NCBI GenBank assembly: GCA_021018995.1 | Contig: CM037598.1 | Span: 70,140,671 to 70,204,670, forward strand | DNA: 64,000 nucleotides | Direction: 5' to 3' | From: Chloranthus sessilifolius | Taxonomy: Eukaryota > Streptophyta > Magnoliopsida > Chloranthales > Chloranthaceae | In this document: piece by piece, positions 1 to 12,132 of the stretch | Numbering within the stretch: the stretch's first letter is position 1 | Layout of the letters: the number at the start of each line of letters is the position of its first letter | Made by a program: the position numbers and the translations under genes | Notes under the pieces: generated by a model | The model's input: the letters and a program-made list of their open reading frames with translations, nothing else | The model's database searches: none | Told to the model about the DNA's origin: nothing

Positions 1-1027
1 TTACAAGGTTATATGCCTAAAGCCAAATAGGCCTGACTTTGGAATTGGCTTTAGTGTAAAGCACCATCCACACTCCTACATACTTCTACTATTGTTACTT
101 ACTAGATTTCATTGGGTATTTTCACTACCCTAAGTTACAGTGTATGAAGGACCGATTTAACTGAACAAGTTATGCTATACATTAACGTATAGAGGCCCTT
201 TTGTGTTACGTTTTTTTTTTGCATATGTCTAATCGGACCCGTGCCCTCACTAATATGGTTTTAACAATGGCATCCGTTACAATCTTCAGGTATAGTGGAG
301 CAACAGGGCAATTAAACACTCAAAATATTTATAAATTTAGAACGAGTGTAATGCATAAACTAAAAAAAAATATAATAATAATTAAATTTATTTATTTTTA
401 ATAAAAAATCTTCATTATTAGAATTTTGCCAAAAATAGCAAATTCCAATAAACATACCAAAATAAAAATACGCAATAATAGAAATATTTTTAAAAAATCT
501 GGCCCAAATCGGATTCAGAATCACCTCTTAAACACTAAAGAAAATATTACCAAAAAAGGAAAGAAATAACTAAAAAAATGAAATTTCAAAGGATATTCAG
601 TGGATTTTGGGCTCGAGAAAAATTCTACCAAAGGTAGCCACGATGTGCTCATCGCAAAGAACTTTTCAAATTGGCATCATATGCGAGATTTCGACACCTG
701 TAGCCAAAGTTATGGCCAAAATACCGACACATGCCCAAAACTGCCCCAATTAGAAAAAGATCACGATTTTCTACCAATATTTTTCTTTTTTAATGTTTTT
801 ATTTTATTTTATTTTTATTTTAGAAGGCAGGGAGAGAAATAAATTTGAGCCTTTAGTTTCTTTGGCCGACAAAAGTGTTGAATTCTGATTTGCTACTCTG
901 AATAAACCTGCAAAAGCTTAAGAAATAATCAAAGAAAAATAAAAGTAAAATAAAATAAAATAAAAAGAGAAAGATAAATATTTATTTTTAAAACGGGAAT
1001 ATAAATAAAAATAATAAATAAAGCACT

Positions 1028-1045
1028 TCCCCGACAGCGGCGCCA
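1028..1045 (-). other. tRNA-Asp-type primer-binding site
   Basis: On the minus strand this reads TGGCGCCGCTGTCGGGGA, which differs by two transitions from the complement of the plant tRNA-Asp 3' end. It sits six bases after the LTR end, the usual place for priming minus-strand DNA synthesis in Athila-like elements. Confidence 0.8.
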
Positions 1046-1051
1046 AAAACT

Positions 1052-2511
1052 TGACCGGCTTATGATATGTATATATTTAAATTAAAATCAAGCCTTAACC
1101 TATTGCAAGCGCATAATGAAAATTATAACGTAGCGATAGGATTGATCCCACGAAGAAGTGATTATCTTCTTATAGATTTTTATATTCCTGTTTTAAAAAT
1201 TATTTTTATCTTTTAAGTCCTAAACTACTGGAGAAATATGAATAAAAGAATGGGTTCCTTAATCTAATTGCATAAAAATAAATCCTAATCCTCCTTCAAA
1301 TTGAGATCTTCAATCTCAACCTTCAGCTATTAGATGTTTACAAATTTAAAATACCGTTACACCGTATTGTAGCCTTTCAGAATTTGGTCATCAATCAAAA
1401 ACTAAAATTCTTCAACACAAATTTAATCTAATCAACAATCTCCTAAAATCTGGGGGTCAATCAAATTCGAGAAAATTGAAGATAAAAAAGTAAAGCCGTT
1501 ACACTAATCTGCAAACTTTAACCTGAGTTGTCAATTCAAATTAAAATTCGAAAATATTTACAAAGCATATAAACTCTAAACTAAAAATAAAATAAAATCT
1601 AAACTAGAAAGCAAAAGTAGAACCATTCAAAGGGTTGATCTTTCAACTTCCTCAGCCTTGGTTGTCAGGAAAAACCTCAGAGAACTGTGGACGATGTTAT
1701 TTTGTAAATCCTAAACTATTTTGATCGAGAGAAAACACATACCTCAGTTGTCAATTGATGCTGTGAAATTCTTCGATGATTATTCCTATGCCGGGCTCTC
1801 TTATTTATAGATCATAAGGAGTTGATTTACAGAGTTCTAATTCTAATAAAAGAAACTACTAAAATAAAATATTCCTAATATAACTCTAATTCTAATTTTA
1901 TTCTTCCTTGCTTCTGGATGTTTGATATGTTTCGGATTTCTTTCCTTAATAACAGCAACAGTCTTTTTAAGATTCTTCTTCATCAATCTCTCAGATCCGT
2001 GATTAGTCAAACTTCTAATTAAAGAGTTCTTCTAATTATGTTCTTGGCGGTGAAAATTCTCACGTAATCAACAGCAATAGGAAAGAGAAAGCTTCTATTC
2101 ATACAATCGTAAATCACGATTGTTCTTTTTCTTTAAAAAATCGTAAGTCACGAGTTTCTCTTTCTTCAGCTCCCATGACTTTCATACTGAACAATTCTAT
2201 ATAACGAACAATCGCTTTCTTCTATATCGCATTTTACTTTTTTGTCGCTTTCTGAAGAATCATCTTTTGAAGATTCCTAAATTACGATTTCTCATTTTTC
2301 TCTTCTTTGTCTTCAGTATTAGCGCTCAATCGTAAAATATAATTTTTCAGCTTTCAGTAAGTGGCGAATCGTCTTCTTACGCTCAATCATCTTTTTACTA
2401 TTTTTTGAGTTTATTTTAATGAATATTAACAACTTGGCTCTCTTTTACTGTTTTTCTTTAATGTCTGCACATCAACATCTTATTAGTAGCAAACTAAGTC
2501 CTAGCATTACA
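1052..2511 (-). repeat. LTR of the Athila-type element (family A)
   Basis: On the minus strand the LTR begins TGTAATGCTAGG and ends CCGGTCA, just before the primer site. A TATA box (CTATAAATAAG on the minus strand) lies at about 1800-1810. Between the LTR start and the TATA box is a palindrome-like motif, TCGTGATTTACGA, seen at 2105-2121, with weaker copies at 2140-2154 and 2286-2292. The plus-strand copy at 54384-58030 matches over start, TATA region and U5, which supports the boundaries. Confidence 0.7.
1800..1810 (-). promoter_or_regulatory. TATA box of family A LTR
   Basis: Minus-strand CTATAAATAAG in the middle of the LTR; the same string occurs in the family A copy at 55010-55020. Confidence 0.55.
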
Positions 2512-2790
2512 GAGTTAAGGGTGATAAAATGGTATATTATGTGACTGATTACCGATCTAAGAAGGTGGAGCCCCTCGTAGAGGTGGAGCATGACCTGACC
2601 AAAGGAAAAGAAACTTAAATAGCCAATTAATTCCTCGAAACCTCAAGAAAATGTAAGGAAAAGAAAGAAAAAGGTGGCAAACTTGCTCAAGGAGCATCAA
2701 ATCCAGGTGGAACCTCAAGCCCAACTCCAAGTGGCTCATCCCTGTGTCCCTACGGTGGTCAACGTGCCAATGGCTCATCAATGGGTAGGT
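2512..2790. other. Junction between elements, nothing recognised
   Basis: This lies between the family A LTR and the decayed PMD ORF. It may be the degraded C-terminal part of that ORF; no motif can be identified. Confidence 0.4.
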
Positions 2791-3950
2791 GGCATCCCCT
2801 AGATTGAGAACGGGGCAACCCGACTGAAAATGTAGGTACCCTCAGACCTAAAAAGGTTAACAAAACCAAAGGTCAAAAATGGCGAATATATGCATATGAA
2901 AGAAAAGAAAAAGAGTAGAGGCAAAAAATAGGTCACCTAGATCAATGGCCAGAAGCCACAAATAGAAAAAAGGTCGTCGACTGAGGCTCGGGCCAGACTG
3001 TCCATCAGTATATAGCATACCCAGCACCACCCCAATCAACCCGGTGCATGTCCCTCCAATTCTCCATCAGATGAAGGAGAGACAGCTAAATGCCCCCCCC
3101 CCCTCCCAGCTGGTGTTGGCAAGGATCGTCTTACCCAAGAGATAGAGCAAGAACACCCAAACAAGAATCAGGGTGCGCTCAAGGGAGACACGCAACTCAA
3201 TGTCGAGTTGATCCTTAGGAAGCAGCTCATCCACACCAAAAAGCCCTGCGAGCCATGACAACTTGACCTCTGGCCCCGTCATGCAATCAGAAGGGGGATA
3301 GGCCTTAATCAATCGAATCACCTCCTCACGCGGCAGGAAGCAAGGAAAGGTCACTGGCTCCCCTCCTATCGGAATCCCCGTGATAATGGCTCAGTCAATT
3401 GGTGTGATGGCCATCTCAGCTACAGACATATGAAAGGTCATCGTCTTCGGACAAAACCTCTTTAGGAGAGCCATCACGTAGGATGAGTCCCCTCTCATGG
3501 CAAGGCAAGAAAAGAAATCACCAAAGCCGGCCTGCACCAGGAGAATCCTCACCGCATATGGGACGCAGACGTAGAGCCATCATAGATCAAACCACCCCCC
3601 TCGGAATGTGAGAGAGGGCAGGAGCTGCATCATCAGAATAGGACTGTCAGAACGATGAAAATAAATGCATAAATGAAAAACACGAACCATGAAGGGTGCA
3701 TTGCCTTGCTGGCGATCCCAAAGTTTGAAATGTGGGTGTACTGCTAATGGAGGAGGCCGCATCGGGCCTCGTATCCCTGCATCTCCGACCAATATCACTT
3801 TTTGCTCAGCGGTACGCCTCTCGGTGGAGCGATGCACTCGACCGAATAAGGTGCTCACCCCTACTGCCTATGAACTCAGAGGGACCAGCCCCGAAGCCTT
3901 GATCACCATCTCCTCGTCTTCCATGCGGCATCCTGGAAAAGAAGCGTCAA
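2790..3950 (-). pseudogene. Plant mobile domain (PMD) ORF, decayed
   Basis: Reading the minus strand from about 3570 to 3067 gives a plant mobile domain. In order it shows AGFGDFFSCL, then LLKRFCPKTMTFHMSVAEM, then AITPID and AIITGIPIGGEPVTF, then GPEVKLSWLAGLFG, then FLLYLLGKTILANTS. This matches the MAIL1/MAIN and retroelement PMD pattern (TFH, EM-ITP, LSWL, LLYLLG). A TGA interrupts the domain between PID and AII, where the family has Trp. Further stops and a frame change separate the N-terminal part (about 3580-3950) and the remnant near 2900-3050 (DWGGAGYA). An ATG at about 3932 follows an AG that could be a splice acceptor. PMD ORFs are known as host genes and as accessory ORFs of Tat-lineage retrotransposons, sometimes antisense. 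The adjacent plus-strand Tat-type LTR favours the second reading. Function in host DNA is not indicated. Confidence 0.72.
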
Positions 3951-4860
3951 GCAGCAATTATTAGGGGATGGGAACAAAATACAAGAAAAAGAAAAAAAAG
4001 AATAGGTTTGCTAAACCCGAGACAAAAAAGAGAGATGGACACACCCCTTTTATTTTCTTCATATTTCAAAATAAAAGAGGGCACGCCCCGTCATTTCAAT
4101 TTCAAAAACAAAACAAAAAAAATCTCTACGTTTTATTGTACATACCCCGCCTTTCAAAATTCAAAAATATACAAAAAGAAAGAAAAATGAAAACTTCAAA
4201 GGGCACTCATTGCCCGTCATCATGAAAAAACCCACATGTGTGTACGTGTGTGCATACAAATTCTGAAAAGGGGAGGGGGGGTGTCGAATGATAGTTCTAA
4301 AACCCCCACGTTTTGGTCGTGAAAAAAGCCACCATCTTTTCCAAAATTTGGAACAGAATCACTCAATTCTTCGATCAAAATTCCCTCAAAGCATGCATAT
4401 GAATCAAAAAAGGGATCGAAAATATTTGCATTCACAAAAAATGTTTTATCATCTAGATGCAAAAGCCCTAGTTACATTGATCAATAGATCAAGAAAAATA
4501 AAATAAAAAAAGAGGGGAACAAAACGCTCAATTTCTTACCAAAATTCATACAAGACGCACATAGAGATCATGGATAATTGCATTCAAGAGAAAAATCATC
4601 TTTTTATCATCTAACGCAAAAAACCCTAGCTACATTATTGGGGAAATCGAAAATTTCAAAAGAAAAGGCATCAAAATGAAAAATCACCTTGTTTACGAAA
4701 CCCTAACTCCGACGATAAATTATGAGAATAATCGGCAGCGTCGACACTGGCGTGGACTTGGAGCGTGGATCAGAACGATGGAGGAGAAAAGAGGGCTCCC
4801 GATTTAGGTTTTTAGAGAGAAATGGGAGAAAAATAGGATAAAAGAGGAATTTTTCGAACC
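3951..4860 (-). other. Putative 5' UTR and introns of the PMD ORF
   Basis: Read on the minus strand this is pyrimidine-rich leader with GT-like and AG-like borders ahead of the PMD start, including TAGGGTTT motifs. It looks like transcribed non-coding leader, but splice sites cannot be fixed without transcripts. The short plus-strand ORFs here are low-complexity lysine-rich shadows. Confidence 0.4.
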
Positions 4861-4896
4861 TCAACCCGCGGCCGCATGTTTTAAGTGACAAATTGG

Positions 4897-4958
4897 CTAT
4901 GCATGCATAGCTTATTTTTGCCAAAAATTGGCTATGCATGCATAGTATGCAAGCATAG
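4897..4958. repeat. CTATGCATGCATAG palindromes before the PMD ORF
   Basis: Perfect 14-bp palindromes start at 4897 and 4932, and a one-mismatch copy starts at 4945. They lie just upstream (minus-strand sense) of the PMD leader. The same palindrome family occurs in the neighbouring Tat-type LTR at 5667-5742, so this is probably a promoter region of the accessory ORF belonging to that element. Confidence 0.65.
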
Positions 4959-5666
4959 CATACAAAAAAATAATAATAAATATAAATATAAATATAAAAA
5001 AGAGAAAAAAGAGAGAAAGACTTATTTGGTCGCACATATTCCCAAAAGGAGGTTTGACATCAATATTCGATCCTCCCGGATAGTTGTGTTAAATAAATGA
5101 TTGAGGTCGATGAGTACGCTCAAAAACCTCGAACCCTACCTCATATATGGGCACCCATGCCAGTTGAAGCGCGGCAATCAATGCCTCATAAGATTAGGCG
5201 CAATCGTTGGATCTTCGTGTTTTTGCTTTACATTAATCGTTAAAAATAGGTCGATCACCCTCCCGCTCGCAGAGCCTCTAGTTCAATATGAAACTTCATC
5301 ATCAATCATACTATCACACAGTCATGCCCAGTAAATGCCGCTAAGTGCTTGGGGGCTGATAGTTTCAAGCAACAGATGATTACCCAATTTTCTGGGCCTC
5401 TGTCACTCTCCGTATTTTCACTAATTGATGTTTGAGGTTTGCGTTGAATACGACAGACCCAAGAGCGTTCGCCTTGGGCCTCTTTGGATGTATCTTCCTT
5501 TGGCATACGCTCATTAGTGATCGAATGTCAAAGAGAGACATCTATAGACACTCAAATCTGGCCCAAGGCACAATCGACCCAGACTTCGAGAAAAATAAAT
5601 TCTCGAGCTTCTGAAAGCACATCCCGAACCCACAAGTCACCTTTTAAATTTGGTGACAAAAATAAC

Positions 5667-5742
5667 CTATGCGTGCATACTATGCACGCATAGAGCATTT
5701 TCTGTCAAAAATTGGCTATGTGTGTATAGTATGCACGCATAG
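5667..5742. repeat. Back-to-back CTATGC(A/G)(T/C)GCATAG palindromes in LTR
   Basis: Copies start at 5667, 5680, 5716 and 5729, so each pair has 13-bp spacing and pairs are 49 bp apart. A further degenerate pair lies near 5815-5847. The corresponding region of the minus-strand LTR (about 9360-9435) has two pairs with the same 13-bp spacing. Confidence 0.7.
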
Positions 5743-6120
5743 CCAAACTGTCTCTTCTCCAGAAGTGGGCTCCAGCACGAGGCCTTTACTTCTTAGTTTC
5801 AATTTTGTATTTAAAGCATGCATGCATAGTATACATGCATGCCTTAAAAACTTGCATATTCAAACATGACAGATTTTAACTTTTGGTGTTTGACTTGTGG
5901 ACTTTCCCGGACTTTGGGGAGTGTTTCTTTAGGACCCTTATACCCCTCTAAACCTTAGAAATCACCCTTGTGTCATTCAAGTGGCTACCCCATCATCCAC
6001 TATTGAAACTCATTTCCCCTCTTCTCCAAGCTCTAGAAATCCTCAAATCCTTAGATCGCCACATTACCTAATTTCTAACCTCCATTAGTGACCTTAAGAG
6101 CTCCCTAATCACTCCCAACT

Positions 6121-6133
6121 CTATAAATAGAGA
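6121..6133 (+). promoter_or_regulatory. TATA box of Tat-type LTR
   Basis: CTATAAATAGAGA lies downstream of the palindrome pairs; the inverted copy at about 9056-9068 has the same box in the same relative place. Confidence 0.55.
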
Positions 6134-6848
6134 CCCCCACCCCTCATGTTTAACACTTGGAAAATTTTCTTAAAAGAGAAACTCTAGAAAAACACCCTCC
6201 CTTTTCCAAAACTTGAAACTTCCGAGCCTTAGAACCTTAGCCCATCCTTCATACCACTACAGTTTCATCATCAATACCTCTAAGCTTCTTTTAGCAAGTT
6301 AGGAATCCCTAGCCCATCTCTCATACCATCCCCAACTCCCTAGCTTCCAAACCTTAGCAAATAGGACCCTCCTCTACCTCATTGTGCCATTAGAAGCTTA
6401 CTGAAGTTAGCTTCAACGCAAAAATCCGGCGGCGCTACAAGGGTCCGAGAGCTCCGGCTCTCCCCTCTCTTCCTCTAACTTCTACTATCTCTTTTGCTTT
6501 TCTCTTATCCTAAGATTTGAGCCGTTACGCCTCCGAATTTTCAGTGATTGCGGAGAGCTCAATAGGATTCAAGTGCTTTTGGGCAAAGGGAAGTGTTGTT
6601 CATTTTCTCCCTTTATTTTATACTTAACCATAGTAAAAATTACTTACGATCGAGCCAAGTAGGTGCCTAACACCTTCCTAATTGGTAACCAAAGTCCTTA
6701 CCTAGAGGGTTTGGTGTAGACCGGCAATCCGGAGTTAAATATAGCACTTCGGTGCATATGATATTGATTTAAGGTATCCTGGCACACCAAAAGCTTTGGG
6801 TGGTGACTCCTCATTTCATCGCATCATCGCGACAGATCCATGAGATCC

Positions 6849-7590
6849 ATGGTTGCACACTCAATTGAAGTAGAGCTAAGCTCGTAAAGTTCAGCTCGAT
6901 CCGACTCGACTTCATTAATACTATATAATACTTTTATATGATAAAATATATTATACATAATTTTGAAAGTTTTTTTTTCTTTTTTTCACTTTTAATAAGA
7001 TTCATCTCATGGTAGCTTTATAATGGATAGATATGCAATTAACATATAATCCTTATGATCCTTTATTGAAGTTTGCGCTTTCTTTCTCCTTCTCTCTATC
7101 TCTCTCTGTGCAACCATTAAAGTTCTTTCTCCCTCGTCTTAATGAACAATCAATAGCATGGCAATTGACCAATCAATCAATACCTGTGACTAACACCTAT
7201 GCTCTTAATCAATATTTAGAACATTAAATTTAAATACCTTTTACTTTTCAAAATTTAAGCAAATTTTTCTCCAATTGATCCGTTAAATCCAAAAGGACTA
7301 AGGGATTAAAAGATATTAAGGCTTTCATTTATAAATTTTATTAAATCTTTCATCTATTAAAAAATATGTATATATTGTTTAAAACAACATTAGGAAAAAA
7401 ATTTATAATAAAACTTATTTAGCTCGAAGCTCAGCTCAGCTCGACCTAATTCGGGCTCGATAGAGCCAAGCTAGAGCTCAAACTTTTTAGGCTCGTAGGG
7501 GGGAGAACCAAGTTCCAGCTCGGGTCGTATAAGGTAGAGCCGAGCTAGAGTTGGCCCAAGCTCAGGCTCGGCTCGGCTCGATTGCAGCCT
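6849..7590. mobile_element. Class II repeat rich in AGCTCG, MITE-like
   Basis: The ends are loosely inverted (ATGGTTGCA at the left, TGCAGCCTT at the right) and both subterminal regions are dense in GAGCTCG/GCTCGA motifs. The centre is AT-rich. This is the layout of non-autonomous hAT-like elements, but no clear target duplication was found, so superfamily is uncertain. Confidence 0.45.
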
Positions 7591-7599
7591 TAACGCAAA

Positions 7600-8426
7600 G
7601 CTTATGTTGTTGCTTTTAGGCTCTACATGTATATGATGTACACGAGGCTGCCTGTCTCAAATTTTTCCACTTGCAGGCTCTTAGTGGCCCAAAATAATAC
7701 CGGGTTCCTCCTCACCGTGCCTAGAGATACAAGGATGTTTCAATTTTATCTATCGCTCTCTCAAGGTTTCGGGTTCCATAGCAAGTTTGGTAACCCATAC
7801 CTCCAGTGTAAACACCTTCTTAGGTATTGGATGGGGTGATACGTTTCGAGATCATCACCACTAGAGTTGTCGCTCTACTTGGGACCGGGCTTGATTGTTT
7901 GGATGCTTAATTTCCCCCGCTTTCAAAATAAGAAACCACCCTCGAGAAAGACTGGATTATTATGCACCTATAAAAATTTTATAATTCATTTTAGGGATGT
8001 TCAATTAAATCCAATGTTGACGTTTTTGCCAACGTCCAAAATCCGGGCTATCAAAGTCTCATGGCGCCACCACAAGCCGGTGTCCGATGGTGAAATATGT
8101 TTAGTAAAATAAAAGACAAAGTCAGTCAAGCGACTAGGTAAAAATAAAATATGTGGAATCGTAAATGTTAGTATCGAAACGAAAATATCAGTCAGATGAC
8201 TATGCGTATAAAAAAAATAAAGGTACAAAGTAAATTGCAAGAATTAAAATGCAGGAAAGTAAAGAAGTGTCAATCAAGTAACTAGGCAAAAAAAGAGCGG
8301 CATCGTAAATGTTAGTATCCAAACGAAAGAGCTAGTCAATTGACTAGCCGAAAATGCATAATATAATCACAATGAAAGATAAGCAAAATAGGCCAAATTT
8401 CAAGTAGAAGCTCAAATAATTAAATA
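7600..8426 (-). mobile_element. Leader of a second, inverted Tat-type element
   Basis: This lies immediately downstream (minus sense) of the primer site at 8427-8444 and so should be the 5' leader of that element. It holds an imperfect direct repeat of about 30 bp (GCATCGTAAATGTTAGTATC-like, near 8156-8187 and 8300-8330) and several AGTCA/TGACT motifs. No gag frame is present before the MITE-like element at 6849-7590 cuts it. Confidence 0.5.
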
Positions 8427-8444
8427 TCCCCAACAGGGTCGTCA
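8427..8444 (-). other. Primer-binding site of the inverted Tat-type element
   Basis: The minus strand reads TGACGACCCTGTTGGGGA, which resembles the TGGCGACTCTGCTGGGGA primer site of Tat/Ogre elements with only transitions separating them. Confidence 0.6.
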
Positions 8445-8446
8445 TT

Positions 8447-9751
8447 TGTGCAATCACGGGCCTTGAGGACTCGTTGCGGTGATGGCTTAAAATATAGAAT
8501 CGCCACCCTGAGCTTTTGGTGTTCCGAAAAATCAAAATCAAATATAATAAACACCGAAGTGTTAGATTTGACTCTGATCACCGGTCTACGCCAAAGTCTT
8601 TAGGCAAGGACTCCGGTTACTAATTAGGAAAATGCTAGGCATCTAATCGGCACACTCATAAGTGATCTCTACTATGACCAAAAATATAAAAAAGAGAAGA
8701 AATTGGTGACACTTCCCCTTACCCGAAGGCACGTAGATCTGCATTAAGCTTTCCACACTATCTGGAATTAGGCGGCATAATAGCTTAAATTATAGGGTAT
8801 GGGAAAAGCCAAAAGAATAATAAAAAATAGAGGAGGAAGAAGAGCCAGAGATGAACTCTCGGACTCTTGTAGCACCACCTTCTGATCCTCACTTGTAACG
8901 ATTCCGACAAGCTTTCGATTGCCAATATAAGTGATGGAATCCTAGGATTTGACTAAGGTTGGGAGAGAGAGAGCTTGGAGGTATGAGGCCATGAGATGGG
9001 TTGGCTAGGGCTTCACCTTGGCAAAAACTAGTGTGCCTTAAATGAGGGGGTGGGGTCTCTATTTATAGAGAAATTGGTGATTAGTGGGCTACTAATTGGG
9101 TTTAGGGCTCTAATGGAAGGTTATGTTTTAAGAAATTGGTTCATCTAAGAATTCGGGGGTTTTGGAGGCTTGGAGAAGATAAAGATGGGTTTTAATGGTG
9201 GATGATTGGGTAGTCACTTAAATAATATAAAAGTAATTCAAGAGGTGTCTGGGGACATAATGAGGATGTTTAGAAACTACCCCCAAAGTCCAAGATGGTT
9301 CCAAAGTCAACGAAGATCGATGAAGATCTCAAAAATCTCGAAGTTGCAAGTTTTAACTCATGCGTTCATACTATGTACACATGGATAAATTCCTGAAAAA
9401 ATGAGAATTGGTCATGTGTGCATAATATGCACGTATGGGTAAATTCCCCAATTCATAGCCCATTGAATGTATCGAACTTTTCTATTAAAAGTTATGGTCA
9501 TCGAAAGTTTGCTCGCTCTTTACGCAAAACATCATAAATCCGTGAAATGCTAATTTTTGGGGGCTCGAGCCTCCTTTGGTCGGACTTTGGGATTATTTGG
9601 GAATCAATGGTCTTTCTCTAAAGCTTCTCTAAGCTTCCTAAGGTTGCCTAGAATTTCAAGAGTTACAGGGGGGATGCTTTTGGAAGCTTGGAAGCGCGCT
9701 CTTGTCGAAGAATGGGTCGATCATGTGTTGAGTCAAATTTGAGTGTCTACA
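8447..9751 (-). repeat. Tat-type gypsy LTR, inverted copy (5' LTR)
   Basis: On the minus strand it starts TGTAGACACTCAAATTTGAC and ends just before the primer site. It carries the TATA box and palindrome pairs described for the plus-strand copy at 5543-6837. The two copies face each other around 1.6 kb, so they come from separate insertions, not one element. Confidence 0.68.
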
Positions 9752-11002
9752 AAAGTTTAAGGAAATCATCTAAGTGCTTATAAGGGTCCTTATTGCTTAG
9801 TCATAAAATAATTAAATCAATTGAATAGTAAAGGGTTTGATTTCAAAAGCCTCTGCTAAGGAGGCTGATAAATGAACGCAAAAAGTAGTTGGAGTATCGT
9901 ATTAGATGAAGATTCTAAGTTGTTCTTCCGCCATGCTACGATTAATAAAATTAACCTCGGTACGGCGGCTCTTCTAAGAATCTTACAAGTTCTCTCTATT
10001 TCTAAATTGAGATATTCTAATTTGAGGTAGAGAGAAGGTCTACCAAGCATATACCACAAATAAAAAAATTCACCAACTTTTAGCAATTTGATTCGAATTT
10101 TATAAAATAGAAAATTTCAACACAACTAATAAGTGGAACAAAATAGAACATAAAGCTTTTCTATTTCAGTCGATCCATTGACAATGATTGTTGATCGATT
10201 CATTTTCGATCGATCGAGAGTAAATAGAAATTTTAAAATAAATTTTTCTGAGAATCGGTCTCAATGGATCAGGGTGGATTATTTTCGTTCCCTTTATCAC
10301 AATGAAAATAAGTCTAAAATAAATTTTTTTACAAAAAGAAAAATTAAAAATAAGATTTTGATAAACTATTAAATGACACTAACCTAAAACAATTGTAACA
10401 AAATATTATTCAATCCTAAACAAATATGTTAAATTAATAAATTTAAAAAGCATTTCTAAATTTATGATTAGATCAACAAATAGAAAAGAATAAAAGAAAA
10501 AAAAAAAAAAAAAAAGTTAATTTTCAAGATTAGAGAATGCCTGATTGTAGCCCGAAATCACGTGACCCTCTAAACTTTTTAAAATAGGCTTCTTTTCACC
10601 TCAAATCTTTGCTGAAAATAAAAATTAATACAAATCAGATTTAATCTTAAAAGAAAATAAAGGAAAATAAAGATAGAATCTTAACTACTTGATCCTAAAA
10701 CCATAAAAAAATTAAAAAATTTAAATTTAAATTTTAAAATTTAAATTAAGCGCAGCCTTTCCTAAAACTTGATGGTTTAAAAATAAAACATTCGCAAGAG
10801 GGACGACTTGGTAGAACTAAAGCGAGTACTTAATTGTTAGGACTGGTCACGTGTCAATGTCTGAAAAGTTTCACCCATTATCCAATCATTAACACACACG
10901 TGTTCATTCTTAACTGATTGGATTGGCTACGACTAACATTTGAATTAGTGATGTAGTCACTCACCTCTTCTCCTGTCATCTCCTTCAGCTTCCACTCAAC
11001 TG
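9752..11002. other. AT-rich sequence, nothing recognised
   Basis: A short minus-strand ORF at 9856-10086 has no motif. A poly(A) run lies at about 10495-10515. No transposon ends or gene signals were identified. Confidence 0.4.
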
Positions 11003-11145
11003 ACAGCTGTATTCCACTTCAGCATTAGTTGACAACCCCTACAACTCGATTAAAAGCTGTATTCCACTTCAGCTTTCAGCTCGGCTAACAGCTGCATTCC
11101 ACTTCAGCTTTCAGCTCGGCTAACAGCTGTATTCCACTTCAGCCT
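11003..11145. repeat. 35-bp tandem repeat
   Basis: The unit contains AGCTGTATTCCACTTCAGC and CTCGGCTAAC and is present about three to four times, with the first copy diverged. Confidence 0.7.
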
Positions 11146-12132
11146 TGGTGTGCGCTTGGATAGATCATAGAGCATCTTTATGCTATCAGGCTTTATCTGC
11201 CACATCGCAGAAGGGAGTGCTCGACTCTGCGACCCTTCTCTTTGTTTTATTTTTTGATTGGAAGAAGTTGATCTTAGAAATAATTAGATTTAATTTAGCT
11301 TCCCTCCAATTTATTCTACTCTATCATCAACTCCAAGCTTTTTTTTTCTCAATTTTTTTCATAGTAATATAATATACTCAAATCGAATGCCTTTGTTTTT
11401 TAAGCTCCTAATCAAACATGCCACGCCAAGGTTGAAACGCTAAATAAAAAAATGAGATGATATCTAGTAAAATAAAATTTTCTATAATCAGTAAGAAGCG
11501 ATATTTGTTAAATGAGTAGAGAAATAAGGTAATGTTGATGATGATATCTAGAAAATACTAATCACCAAACTTGAGATGGATCTATGCTCTGTGTTATTAG
11601 GCTAAGCATAGTGATAAATTTCTTCAAACTTCACCGAAATTTCTTCAAAATTTACAGAAATAGAGATTGAACCAAACATTTGGCAAAATTTCGAGGGGTT
11701 CACAGAAAATGCCAAAATTTTGTTAATTTTAGTGAAATCAATGAAATTTCTCTGAAATTATAAATTTTTTTAGAAATATTAGTCACTTTTAAATAATATA
11801 ATATTATTTTTATAGTTATTAAACATAATTATAAAAAAAAACTTTTTGAATTTTTTTCGGAAATGACCCCTATTGGAACATTGCGAAAATCCAAATTTTT
11901 CAGCGTACCTCTAAGATGATAGGTTTAGGAGGAGGGCAAGACTTTATTTGGCATGGCACACAACACAAAGAGTGACTCGTCTGAAATTAATTTTAGGGTA
12001 TTTTTTTTAGATGTAGGCCATGTGATATTAAAAATAAAGCCTTAGTGGCTAATTGGCTATTGAATCATTTGCTCCTTTGCGTGTAATAGGGTTTTAGGGT
12101 AGTTTTGATTTGTGTCCTTTTAATACTTTTAA
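11146..12132. other. Intergenic, degenerate repeats
   Basis: A patch at 11610-11910 is dense in GAAATTT and CAAAATTT and is probably an old class II remnant. No gene is seen. Confidence 0.35.

Larger units (their letters stand above)
1..2511 (-). mobile_element. Athila-type Ty3/gypsy element, 5' end only
   Basis: The element runs right to left and leaves the window at base 1, so only its 5' LTR, primer site and about 1 kb of leader are visible. The order on the minus strand is LTR, then a primer-binding site resembling the 3' end of tRNA-Asp, then AT-rich leader. No gag reading frame is seen in 1-1027; the short ORFs there lack recognisable motifs. A diverged relative of this LTR lies on the plus strand at about 54384-58030. 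The Athila assignment rests on the primer-site type and LTR ending and is an inference. Confidence 0.7.
5543..6837 (+). repeat. Tat-type gypsy LTR, probable 3' LTR
   Basis: This aligns over its whole length with the minus-strand LTR at 8447-9751. Shared landmarks are the start (TAGACACTCAAAT), palindromes, the stretch CTACCC-ATCATCCAC, the TATA box CTATAAATAGAGA at 6121, and a U5 with GCCTAACACCTT-like and GGTGGTGACTC-like blocks. The first bases are TATAGACAC here and TGTAGACAC in the other copy, a C-to-T change on the minus strand. No primer site follows at 6838, so it is read as the 3' LTR of an element lying to the left. The boundary is good to a few bases on the left and tens on the right. 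Confidence 0.65.
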
